Positions 1-5,635 of a stretch of 5,635 nucleotides of DNA are shown piece after piece. Below the pieces are notes generated by a model. That model searched no databases. It was not told the origin of the DNA and saw nothing but the letters and a program-made list of their open reading frames with translations. The position numbers and the translations under genes are program-made. This DNA comes from an uncultured Clostridia bacterium (GTDB taxonomy: Bacteria; Bacillota; Clostridia; Oscillospirales; CAG-272). Location of the stretch: contig CAMJDE010000133.1 of NCBI GenBank assembly GCA_946404295.1, positions 1-5,635 of the forward strand, in the 5' to 3' direction. Numbering within the stretch: position 1 is the first letter of the stretch; each line of letters starts with the position of its first letter.

Positions 1-11
1 CTTTCGGGCCG

Positions 12-2831
12 TCAGTTTTTCGGAGTTAGGGTGACGGTCCCCGCGGGCGCCGTAAAGACGAGCAGTCCGCCCTCCTCGGTCGCCGTAACGGTTTGCGTCT
101 GTCCGCCTGCCACGACGGTCCATTCCCCGGCTTTCACGCCCGAGACGTAGTAAGTATAATCGCCCGAACCGGTCACTCCGAAGGTAAACGGCGTGCTTCT
201 GCGCGCGGCGTCGATCAGAAAAATCGCGGCGACCTTGCCGATCAGGGCGCCCTTCACGACGTTGGTGTTGATCGCCGACGCCCTGAGAGACGGGCTCTTG
301 TCGGCGTCGCAGACGAACATCACGTTCAGGAGTTGGTCGGTCGCGTTGCCGGTCGCGGGGCTGATCTCGACGCGTCCCCAGTACTCGTCGTCGCGCTTGT
401 AACTGTTGTCGAGTGGAACATAATTATCCTGTCCGTTCTTGTTGACCCAGTAGTTTTTGCCTGCGCCGCCGATCTTCTCGATCGTGACGTTGTTGCCGAT
501 CACGTTCTGCAGGACCAGTTTGCCGTTTCCGACAACCTCCGTCACGGTCTTGCCGTCGATCGTCGGCTCGGTGACGGTGTGGAGCAGGAAGGTCTTTTTG
601 AAGGTTGCCTTTTTCGCCGTGATATTGTCGAAAACGAAGAAGTACATCGGCACGTCGGGGTGCCCGGTGTCGAAGACCGTGAGCATCCGGCGCGTGACCT
701 CCGAGACCGTCGAACTGTCGTAGGCGGCGGTGATATCGCCCGCGATATAGCCGTAGGTCGACTGCGTTTTGCCCTCGTCGGCGTAGCCCTCTTCGTGACC
801 CGTCACGGTGCCGGTCACGTATTTCGTCCCGGTCATCCAGGCGCCGTAGTTGGCAGCCGAGATCTCGCCGAGTTTCCTGAACGCCTGTCCTCCGGTATAA
901 TAGCCCTTGTAGGTGGACGATTCGGTCGCGAACGAGGGGTTGTAGATCAGGAGACTGTTGTGCGCGATGGTCGCCTGATGGTAGAAATAATGATGATCCT
1001 CGCCGTACTTGACGTAGGCGCCGGTATCGCCCGCGAGGATCGAGCGATAGTAGATCTGGAACTGTCCGCAATCGAGATGGTCGTGGTTCCCCGTCGTTTT
1101 GACGCCGATCTTCATCAGAACCGCCGCCTGGCGGTCTCCCCAGTTGTTCCGGGCGATGGTCTGCCCGAGCCAGCCGCCGTTATAAAGGACGGTGGGCATC
1201 CCCTCGTGGGGATCGGACGTCGCCCGGGTGCCGCGTGAGGAGCAGATCAGGTATTCGCCGACCGAGGCGACCTCGGTGCCGAAACTGTCCGAAAAATCGG
1301 AATAACTGTACTTGGTTTTCTCAAGCAGGGCGCGCATCGTCGCGTCGTCGAACAGGTAGGACGAGAAGAGCGCGATGCGCCCGTAGTTGATGAAACTGCC
1401 GTCCGGGACGTGGTCGTCGCCGGTGTTGAAGCCGGTGCGGCGCCCCGGGAGTTCGTAGGAATAGACCGTACGGGCGACCTGCTTCATATCGTCGGCGTCA
1501 TACGGGATCGTTCCCGACATCCCGTAGATCAGCCACGCGCTCCAGATATCGGCGGCGTAGCGGAGCTGCAGATAGAGCGAAACGCCCTGCGGATACATCC
1601 CCGCCTCGTAGAAGACCTCGCGGATCGGGACGAAATCGGCGTAGTAGCGCCCGCCGATATAGTTCCACCAATCGGGATATTCGTCGTAGATCGCAATGGC
1701 AAAGGCAAGATAGTCGCGCAAGATCTGGTATTCGCAGCCGTGCCCGCAGATCGCCGACTGCCCCGAGGGCGGGAAGCCGACCTCCATCCCGCTGCAGCAC
1801 TTCTGTTCCACGCCGAGGACGATCTGCGTTTTGTCGTTGCGGTTCAGAAGATCGTGGCACCAGTCGAAAACGCACGCGGCGACGTACATCGTGTAGCCGT
1901 AATAGCGGCAAACGTCGCTCATTCCCGCATAGTTCATCGTGGTCAGGACGTTTTTGATCCCGTTGATCGCAGAATAGCCCGAGATCTTGTTTCCGGTCAG
2001 GGCGTAGTCGAGGGCGAGCGTCTGTACCTTGTTCAGAACGTCGTAGGAGAAGTTTTGGGAAGCGCTCGCGAGTTTGCCCTCTGTCGGACTCTTGACCGCG
2101 GCACGGAAGAGGTTGTTGGCGACGCGGCTCCGCTGATCGTGCAGTTCCCGTTCGATCCCCTCGATATTGCCGGCGTTGAAGAGGACGCGCGGATGCTGTC
2201 CCTTTACGGGGCTGACCGGCGTCGCGGGGTAGGCGCCGCCGAGCGTTTCGGTCACGCTGCCGCTGCCGAACGAGGATAGTTTGAACGCGTCGACCTTCGC
2301 CTTGACCGCGGACACCGCCGCGGAATAGTCGGCGTAGGTAACGGGGGTCAAGACCGCCGCGTAGCAGGCGGAGCAGATCTTCTCCTGCTCGCCGTCGGTG
2401 ATCGGGGTGGGCGGGGTCACGATCCGCCCCGCGCCGCTGTCCAGCGTGTGGGCGTTCGGGTTGAGCGGAAGATCCACGGTTTTCGGTTGTTTGCAGACGG
2501 TACACTTATAGAGTTTGGATCCGTGCTTGATACAGGTCGAAGAAGAAATGATCGTCCCCTCGTCCCACGTGTGCCCGTCGGTTTCTTCGGTTCGGGTCTC
2601 GCCGCAGACCGTGCAGGTATAGAGAATCTCGCCCTTGGTCTCTTCCTTGGTCGCGGGGTCGCAACTTCCCTCTTTCGTGACTCTGCCCTCGTCCCAGACG
2701 TGTTCGTGCACCGGCTCTTCGGTGGTCGCGGGGGCTTCGGTCGTCTCGTCCGGATCGCCGCCGCAGGAAGCGAGCGTGAGCGTCAGGACGAGCGCGAGGA
2801 ACAGAGCAAATACGAGCATTGTTCTTTTCAT
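12..2831 (-). CDS. Secreted lipoprotein with Cys-rich repeats and a heparinase II/III-type polysaccharide lyase domain
   Basis: A 939-residue surface lipoprotein predicted to cleave a uronate-containing polysaccharide by beta-elimination. Order: lipoprotein signal (1-22, lipobox LASC, Cys23), Thr/Glu/Pro linker (24-41), three H-x-W-D-E-G/CxxC repeats (about 44-160), an alpha/alpha-toroid domain (about 210-550), then beta-sheet domains, the first holding the Heparinase_II_III signature (about 575-640). The last ~60 residues look like a small added beta module. From memory of Pedobacter heparinus heparinase II, the catalytic His202/Glu205/Tyr257/His406 correspond to His364, Glu367 (same spacing), Tyr420 and His583. 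His585, Asp602 and His624 (AHN) fit the zinc site. The lyase is therefore probably active, but heparin/heparan, other glycosaminoglycans, alginate-like or bacterial uronic polysaccharides are all possible substrates. The ATG has AAAAGGAG 6 bases upstream. It lies 32 bases after pgmB, and its TGA stop is 11 bases from the window edge. Confidence 0.88.
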   Translation of the reverse strand: MKRTMLVFALFLALVLTLTLASCGGDPDETTEAPATTEEPVHEHVWDEGRVTKEGSCDPATKEETKGEILYTCTVCGETRTEETDGHTWDEGTIISSSTCIKHGSKLYKCTVCKQPKTVDLPLNPNAHTLDSGAGRIVTPPTPITDGEQEKICSACYAAVLTPVTYADYSAAVSAVKAKVDAFKLSSFGSGSVTETLGGAYPATPVSPVKGQHPRVLFNAGNIEGIERELHDQRSRVANNLFRAAVKSPTEGKLASASQNFSYDVLNKVQTLALDYALTGNKISGYSAINGIKNVLTTMNYAGMSDVCRYYGYTMYVAACVFDWCHDLLNRNDKTQIVLGVEQKCCSGMEVGFPPSGQSAICGHGCEYQILRDYLAFAIAIYDEYPDWWNYIGGRYYADFVPIREVFYEAGMYPQGVSLYLQLRYAADIWSAWLIYGMSGTIPYDADDMKQVARTVYSYELPGRRTGFNTGDDHVPDGSFINYGRIALFSSYLFDDATMRALLEKTKYSYSDFSDSFGTEVASVGEYLICSSRGTRATSDPHEGMPTVLYNGGWLGQTIARNNWGDRQAAVLMKIGVKTTGNHDHLDCGQFQIYYRSILAGDTGAYVKYGEDHHYFYHQATIAHNSLLIYNPSFATESSTYKGYYTGGQAFRKLGEISAANYGAWMTGTKYVTGTVTGHEEGYADEGKTQSTYGYIAGDITAAYDSSTVSEVTRRMLTVFDTGHPDVPMYFFVFDNITAKKATFKKTFLLHTVTEPTIDGKTVTEVVGNGKLVLQNVIGNNVTIEKIGGAGKNYWVNKNGQDNYVPLDNSYKRDDEYWGRVEISPATGNATDQLLNVMFVCDADKSPSLRASAINTNVVKGALIGKVAAIFLIDAARRSTPFTFGVTGSGDYTYYVSGVKAGEWTVVAGGQTQTVTATEEGGLLVFTAPAGTVTLTPKN
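2352..2450 (-). repeat. Degenerate Cys-rich surface repeat 3 of the lyase (residues 128-160)
   Basis: Starts H-T-L-D-S-G in place of H-T-W-D-E-G, and keeps the pair C153-S-A-C156. In alignment with copy 2 the single Cys is replaced by Pro143, so the putative fourth ligand is missing. It leads into an Ala/Lys/Val-rich helix (about 166-184) before the catalytic part. Confidence 0.6.
2451..2573 (-). repeat. Cys-rich surface repeat 2 of the lyase (residues 87-127)
   Basis: Starts H-T-W-D-E-G, with single Cys100 and the pair C110-T-V-C113. It shares the WDEG and YxCTVC elements with copy 1 but is 6 residues shorter between the single Cys and the pair. It ends in a Pro/Asn-rich joint (LPLNPNA). 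Confidence 0.75.
2574..2702 (-). repeat. Cys-rich surface repeat 1 of the lyase (residues 44-86)
   Basis: Starts H-V-W-D-E-G, then a single Cys57, then the pair C73-T-V-C76-G. It is the longest of the three copies, with 16 residues between the single Cys and the pair. His plus three Cys per copy could form a small zinc-binding or redox module. The function of such repeats is not established to my knowledge, though similar sequences are frequent in secreted proteins of gut Clostridia. Confidence 0.75.
2763..2831 (-). other. Lipoprotein signal peptide (type II) of the lyase
   Basis: Residues 1-23 of the lyase have Lys2-Arg3, a hydrophobic Leu/Ala/Val/Phe core (about 5-20) and the lipobox L-A-S-C at 20-23. 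Cleavage by signal peptidase II before Cys23 and lipidation there would anchor the enzyme on the outer face of the membrane. The Gly-Gly-Asp and Thr/Glu/Pro-rich stretch that follows is a usual flexible tether. Confidence 0.93.
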
Positions 2832-2837
2832 TACGTT

Positions 2838-2845
2838 CTCCTTTT
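2838..2845 (-). promoter_or_regulatory. Ribosome binding site of the lipoprotein lyase gene
   Basis: AAAAGGAG on the minus strand lies 6 bases before the ATG, in the 32-base gap after pgmB. The core AAAAGGAGAA is identical to that of pgmB. The gap has no room for a full promoter and shows no terminator hairpin, so read-through from pgmB is likely. Confidence 0.85.
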
Positions 2846-2863
2846 CGTTCGGTTGGAGTGGGG

Positions 2864-3499
2864 TTATCGGATGATCCGCCGGAAAATGCTGTAGTCCGAC
2901 AGATCGGGGGCGAAGTAGTCGGCGCCGACGGCGCCCTTGACCGAGAGCGTTTTCATCCCGCCGCGGCGTCCCGCCTCGATCCCGGCGTCGGCGTCCTCGA
3001 CGACGAGGCAGTCTGCGGGATCGGTCCCGAGCATCTCCGCCGCTTTCAGAAAGACCTCGGGGTCGGGTTTGGAGTGCGAAATGTTATTCCCGTCGGAAAC
3101 GGCGTCGAAAAAAGCGTCAAGCCCTATCCGACGAAGGATCAGCGGGGTGTTTTTGCTTGACGAGCCGACAGCGACGAGGATCCCGTTTTCTTTCAGTTCG
3201 TTCAGGTTCTCCATCGCGCCGGGCAGGATATCGGACGGGGTCAGTTCCCGGATCAGATCTCTGTAATAATCGTTTTTGCGCGCGGCGAGCGCGACTTTTT
3301 CCTCTTCGGTATAGGAGCGGGAAGCCCTCTCCAAAACGATCTCGAGACTCGCCATCCGGCTGACGCCGCGAAGACGGTCGTTGATCTTCTCGTCAAAGTA
3401 GATTCCCTCCTCGTCCGCCATCCGTTTCCACGCCCGGTAGTGGCAGCCGTCGGTCGAAACGATCACGCCGTCCAGGTCGAACAGTACCGCTTTGATCAT
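2864..3499 (-). CDS. pgmB: Beta-phosphoglucomutase
   Basis: Haloacid dehalogenase (HAD) superfamily mutase converting beta-glucose 1-phosphate to glucose 6-phosphate through a beta-glucose 1,6-bisphosphate intermediate, in the cytoplasm with Mg2+. At 211 residues it is close to the ~220 of the Lactococcus lactis enzyme, and the key residues fall at almost the same numbers: Asp8 nucleophile and Asp10 acid/base in DLDGV, Thr16 and His20 in the hinge and cap, the cap-domain GVSR motif with Arg48, Ser113-x-x-Lys116-Asn117 in the phosphate-binding loop, Lys144 in SKPDP, and Glu168-Asp169 binding Mg2+. The presence of His20 and GVSR favours beta-phosphoglucomutase over generic HAD phosphatases. The ATG at 3497-3499 has AAAAGGAG 7 bases upstream, overlapping the stop of the PHP gene. 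It supplies the step after the GH65 phosphorylase of the same operon. The protein appears complete and intact. Confidence 0.95.
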   Translation of the reverse strand: MIKAVLFDLDGVIVSTDGCHYRAWKRMADEEGIYFDEKINDRLRGVSRMASLEIVLERASRSYTEEEKVALAARKNDYYRDLIRELTPSDILPGAMENLNELKENGILVAVGSSSKNTPLILRRIGLDAFFDAVSDGNNISHSKPDPEVFLKAAEMLGTDPADCLVVEDADAGIEAGRRGGMKTLSVKGAVGADYFAPDLSDYSIFRRIIR

Positions 3500-3506
3500 C
3501 TTGTTT

Positions 3507-3514
3507 CTCCTTTT
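3507..3514 (-). promoter_or_regulatory. Ribosome binding site of pgmB, overlapping the PHP stop codon
   Basis: AAAAGGAG on the minus strand lies 7 bases before the pgmB ATG. Its first As are part of the PHP TAA stop (3513-3515), so ribosomes ending PHP translation finish on the pgmB initiation site. This supports a shared transcript and decides the pgmB start. Confidence 0.85.
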
Positions 3515-4250
3515 ACGGCAGAATCAGCGCCTGATTGCCGACCTCGCCGATATAATCGCCGCTCCGGAGAATTCTTGCGACGTCAAACGAGTCCTTCGGC
3601 ATGGTTTTGGTCCGGATCGCCGATACCGCGACTTCCCTGCCGCGCAGAAAGTGGAAGTCGGAGGCGACGAGTCGGATGCCGAACCCCTTTTTCTTGGCGT
3701 AAAGGTTCGCGACGGCGTTGCGGGAACGCTGTCCCGGGTGCATATTGAAGGTCTCGATCCCGTCGAGGAGCGCGGGGTCGACCTCGACCATCCCGTCGCG
3801 GAAGGGATGCGCCTGCAGAAAGACGCTGTCGGGCATCTCGTACGTTTTACGGAAATTTTCGACCCCCTCCGGCAGCTTCCGGTAGATCTCGGGCAGCATC
3901 TTTTCGGTCAGCCCGTAGATCAGGTAGTCGTTGTTGTTCTCGGTAAAGCGGATCTCGGCGCCGAGAAATACGGCAAGACCGTATTTCTTTCCTTCCTCGA
4001 CCGCCGCGCGATAGTCGTTCAGCCAGACCTCGATCCCCTCCTCGACGCTGCGCCCCTGCATACAGGTCGAATAGTCGTAGATGAAGTGGTTGGTCAAAAC
4101 GATCCCGTGATAGCCCAGTTCGGCGTAAGTTCTGATCAGATCGGGCACCGGCACCTCGCTGCATCCGCTGGCGGGCTTGGAGTGCGCGTGGAGTTCGAGT
4201 TTGTACTTGTATTCTTTTTCGAGTTGCGATTTGATCTCTTGTGCGTTCAT
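3513..4250 (-). CDS. PHP-domain metal-dependent phosphoesterase of unknown substrate
   Basis: A 245-residue single-domain protein of the PHP (polymerase and histidinol phosphatase) superfamily, predicted to be a cytoplasmic phosphoesterase using a two- or three-metal centre. There is no signal peptide or membrane segment. The expected ligands can be read in order: HAH (His21, His23), TNH (His55), Glu99 in GAEIRF, His148 in QAHPF, His171 in NMHPG, and SDFH (Asp198, His200). The TNH motif is Asn where most relatives have Asp (TDH). The ATG at 4248-4250 is chosen because AAAGGAA sits 6 bases before it and the GH65 stop lies just upstream. It is sandwiched between a GH65 phosphorylase and pgmB, which suggests a role with sugar phosphates or related metabolites. 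Histidinol phosphatase, nucleotide phosphatase or oligonucleotide nuclease activities are all known in this superfamily and cannot be separated by eye; no his genes are nearby. Confidence 0.9.
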   Translation of the reverse strand: MNAQEIKSQLEKEYKYKLELHAHSKPASGCSEVPVPDLIRTYAELGYHGIVLTNHFIYDYSTCMQGRSVEEGIEVWLNDYRAAVEEGKKYGLAVFLGAEIRFTENNNDYLIYGLTEKMLPEIYRKLPEGVENFRKTYEMPDSVFLQAHPFRDGMVEVDPALLDGIETFNMHPGQRSRNAVANLYAKKKGFGIRLVASDFHFLRGREVAVSAIRTKTMPKDSFDVARILRSGDYIGEVGNQALILP

Positions 4251-4256
4251 CGTCCG

Positions 4257-4263
4257 TTCCTTT
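4257..4263 (-). promoter_or_regulatory. Ribosome binding site of the PHP gene, overlapping the GH65 stop codon
   Basis: AAAGGAA on the minus strand lies 6 bases before the PHP ATG and shares bases with the TAA of the GH65 gene (4262-4264). The overlap fits translational coupling of the two genes and fixes the PHP start. Confidence 0.75.
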
Positions 4264-5635
4264 ATTCTACCGTAATCTCTTGTCCGTTGGATTTGATCGT
4301 CAGGGCGTCGCCGCGGAGCAACCGATAGTGCGCGCCGGCTTGATCGACCTTCACCTCAAGCAGCCGTCCGCGCCAGAGCAGCCGGAAGCGGTAGGCGTTC
4401 CACTTCTCGGGCAGGACCGGAGCGAACGAGAGTTCGCCGTCGTCAAGCCGCATCCCGCCGAAGCCGAAGACCATCGACATCCAGGTCCCCGCCATATTCG
4501 CGCAATGGTAGCCCGCGTTGACGTTGGCGTGGTAGTCGTCGAGGTCGAGGCGCGAGGTGGTCATAAAGTACTTGTAGGCGACGTCGTGATAGCCGATCGC
4601 GTCGGCGACGATCGAGAAGATGCAGGCGGAGAGGGAGGATTCGTGCACCGAAACCGTCTCGTAGAAATCGAAGTTCCGCTTCATCTCCTCGCGGGTGAAG
4701 TACCGGGAGAGCAGGAACATCGCGAGGACGAAATCGGCTTGCTTGGACACCTGATGTCGGTAGACGACGATCGGATGGTGCTTGTCGAGCAGGGGGAACT
4801 CGGAGAAGGGGGTGTGTTCGATATCCCACCGCTTTTTCGAGAGGAAACTGTCGTCCTGCGGATAGATGCCGCGCTCTTCGTCGTAGGGGATATAGGTATT
4901 GTCGATCGCGCGCTGCCATGCGGCGGGCTCGTCGTCCGAAAGGTCGATCTTCTTCGCCAAAGCAGCGTACTTGTCGGGTATCTTTTCCTTCAGGAACGCG
5001 ACGGCTTCGACGGCGTATTTCATATTCTCGCGCGCCATCATATTGGTATAGCAGTTGTTGTTGACGAGGACGGCGAACTCGTCGGGACCCGTCACACCGT
5101 TAATGCAGAACTTGCCGCCCTTGTAGTCGATATATTCGCCGAACTCCACCCAGAAGCGCGCCGTCTCGACGAGGATCTCTGCGCCCATATCGGCAAGGAA
5201 TTCGTCGTCGCCCGTCGCCGTGACGTACTGATGAACGGCGTAGGCGATATCGGCGTTGATGTGGAACTGGCAGGTTCCGGCAAGGAAGAAAGCGCTCGCC
5301 TCGCGTCCGTTGATGGTCCGCCACGGGAAGCAGCAACCGCGCTTCACCGAGAGCACCCGCGCCCGCTCGCGTGCCTGATCCAGCGTGTTGTAGCGGAAGG
5401 TCAGGATCTGTTTCGCAATCTCGGGGCGCTCGAAGTTAAAGAAGGGGGTGACGTACATCTCGGTATCCCAGAAGACGTGTCCCTCGTAGCCCTCGCCCGA
5501 GAGCCCCTTCGCCCCCAGACTGGTCTTTCCGTCGCGTCCGGGCGATTGGAGCAGGGCGAACTCGTGCCAGCGAAGCCCCTGCGAAAGCAGGTCGTCGCCG
5601 TCGATCTCGATATCGGCGTTCTCAACGCTCACGGA
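4262..5635 (-). CDS. GH65 family disaccharide phosphorylase (maltose/trehalose phosphorylase-like), N-terminus cut off by window edge
   Basis: Predicted cytoplasmic inverting phosphorylase that splits an alpha-glucosyl disaccharide with phosphate into beta-glucose 1-phosphate and a sugar. The frame stays open to the right edge (a Ser codon precedes the GTG at 5630-5632), so that GTG is an internal Val and about 300 N-terminal residues of a usually ~750-residue protein are missing. Counting that Val as residue 1, visible (alpha/alpha)6-barrel motifs are GYEGHVFWDTEMY (49-61), PWRTING (103-109), HINADIA (124-130), GPDEF (182-186) with Glu185 as the expected general acid, KQAD (297-300), HESSLS (330-335) and MAGTW (380-384). 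The tail after about 395 is the C-terminal beta domain. The downstream pgmB supports a phosphorylase over a GH65 hydrolase. The PWRTING and HINADIA segments recall maltose/trehalose phosphorylases more than kojibiose phosphorylases, but the substrate is not settled: nigerose, kojibiose, glucosyl-rhamnose and glucosyl-glycerol enzymes share this fold. Confidence 0.93.
   Translation of the reverse strand, partial: SVSVENADIEIDGDDLLSQGLRWHEFALLQSPGRDGKTSLGAKGLSGEGYEGHVFWDTEMYVTPFFNFERPEIAKQILTFRYNTLDQARERARVLSVKRGCCFPWRTINGREASAFFLAGTCQFHINADIAYAVHQYVTATGDDEFLADMGAEILVETARFWVEFGEYIDYKGGKFCINGVTGPDEFAVLVNNNCYTNMMARENMKYAVEAVAFLKEKIPDKYAALAKKIDLSDDEPAAWQRAIDNTYIPYDEERGIYPQDDSFLSKKRWDIEHTPFSEFPLLDKHHPIVVYRHQVSKQADFVLAMFLLSRYFTREEMKRNFDFYETVSVHESSLSACIFSIVADAIGYHDVAYKYFMTTSRLDLDDYHANVNAGYHCANMAGTWMSMVFGFGGMRLDDGELSFAPVLPEKWNAYRFRLLWRGRLLEVKVDQAGAHYRLLRGDALTIKSNGQEITVE

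Noticed and set aside
93..1238. Long open frame on the plus strand opposite the lyase gene
   Set aside because: It lies wholly antisense to a well-supported gene, is rich in Arg/Val/Asp as expected from reading GC-rich codons backwards, and shows no recognisable motif.
1410..2279. Second long plus-strand open frame opposite the lyase gene
   Set aside because: Same antisense composition effect; no family motif, and it conflicts with the toroid domain containing His364 and Tyr420.
1498..2505. Arg-rich minus-strand open frame inside the lyase gene in another frame
   Set aside because: Low-complexity Arg/Pro-rich product typical of a shifted frame in GC-rich DNA; it could hint at a frameshift, but the main frame is continuous with conserved motifs on both sides.
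2832..2863. Possible terminator or promoter in the gap between pgmB and the lyase gene
   Set aside because: The 32 bases hold the ribosome binding site and show no stable hairpin, T-run or spaced -35/-10 elements.
2921..2935. Perfect inverted repeat GGCGCC-GAC-GGCGCC
   Set aside because: It falls inside the pgmB coding region (Gly-Ala-Val-Gly-Ala codons), has a 3-base loop and no following T-run, so it is most likely a codon-usage coincidence and not a terminator or operator.
3492..4328. Plus-strand open frame covering the PHP gene
   Set aside because: It spans the PHP gene and both of its junctions in antisense; the PHP frame has clear metal-binding motifs and this one has none.
5630..5632. 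GTG as the start of the GH65 gene
   Set aside because: The frame continues upstream to the window edge, and the family needs about 300 more N-terminal residues; the GTG encodes an internal Val.

Overview
The window is a short, densely packed piece of one minus-strand gene cluster, read from the right edge to the left: a glycoside hydrolase family 65 (GH65) disaccharide phosphorylase cut by the window edge, a PHP-domain metal-dependent phosphoesterase, a beta-phosphoglucomutase (pgmB), and a large secreted lipoprotein with a heparinase II/III-type polysaccharide lyase domain. The gaps between genes are 11, 13 and 32 bases. None holds a visible promoter or terminator, and each downstream gene has its own purine-rich ribosome binding site. 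Two of these sites overlap the stop codon of the gene before, so the cluster is very probably one operon.

The organism looks like a GC-rich, anaerobic, gut- or digester-type member of the Clostridia (Bacillota), probably known only from metagenomes. The pointers are the strong AAAAGGAG Shine-Dalgarno sequences, the lipoprotein signal ending LASC followed by a Thr/Glu/Pro-rich linker, and the H-x-W-D-E-G / C-T-V-C-G surface repeats, which I associate with gut Clostridia. This placement is inference; there is no rRNA or marker gene here.

Layout: 4262-5635 GH65 phosphorylase, C-terminal ~457 residues; 3513-4250 PHP phosphoesterase; 2864-3499 pgmB; 12-2831 lipoprotein lyase. The first 11 bases lie beyond the lipoprotein stop codon and are too short to interpret. 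No stretch over 300 bases lacks a gene, and I see no RNA gene, mobile element, CRISPR array or frameshift.

How they fit together: GH65 phosphorylases split alpha-linked glucosides with phosphate into beta-glucose 1-phosphate, and PgmB turns that into glucose 6-phosphate for glycolysis. This cytoplasmic pair is well understood. The PHP enzyme between them has all its predicted metal ligands but no assignable substrate. The lipoprotein is expected outside the membrane and carries the residues of a heparinase II-like lyase, so it would depolymerise a uronic-acid-containing polysaccharide. Its link to alpha-glucoside phosphorolysis is not obvious and is the most interesting question here.
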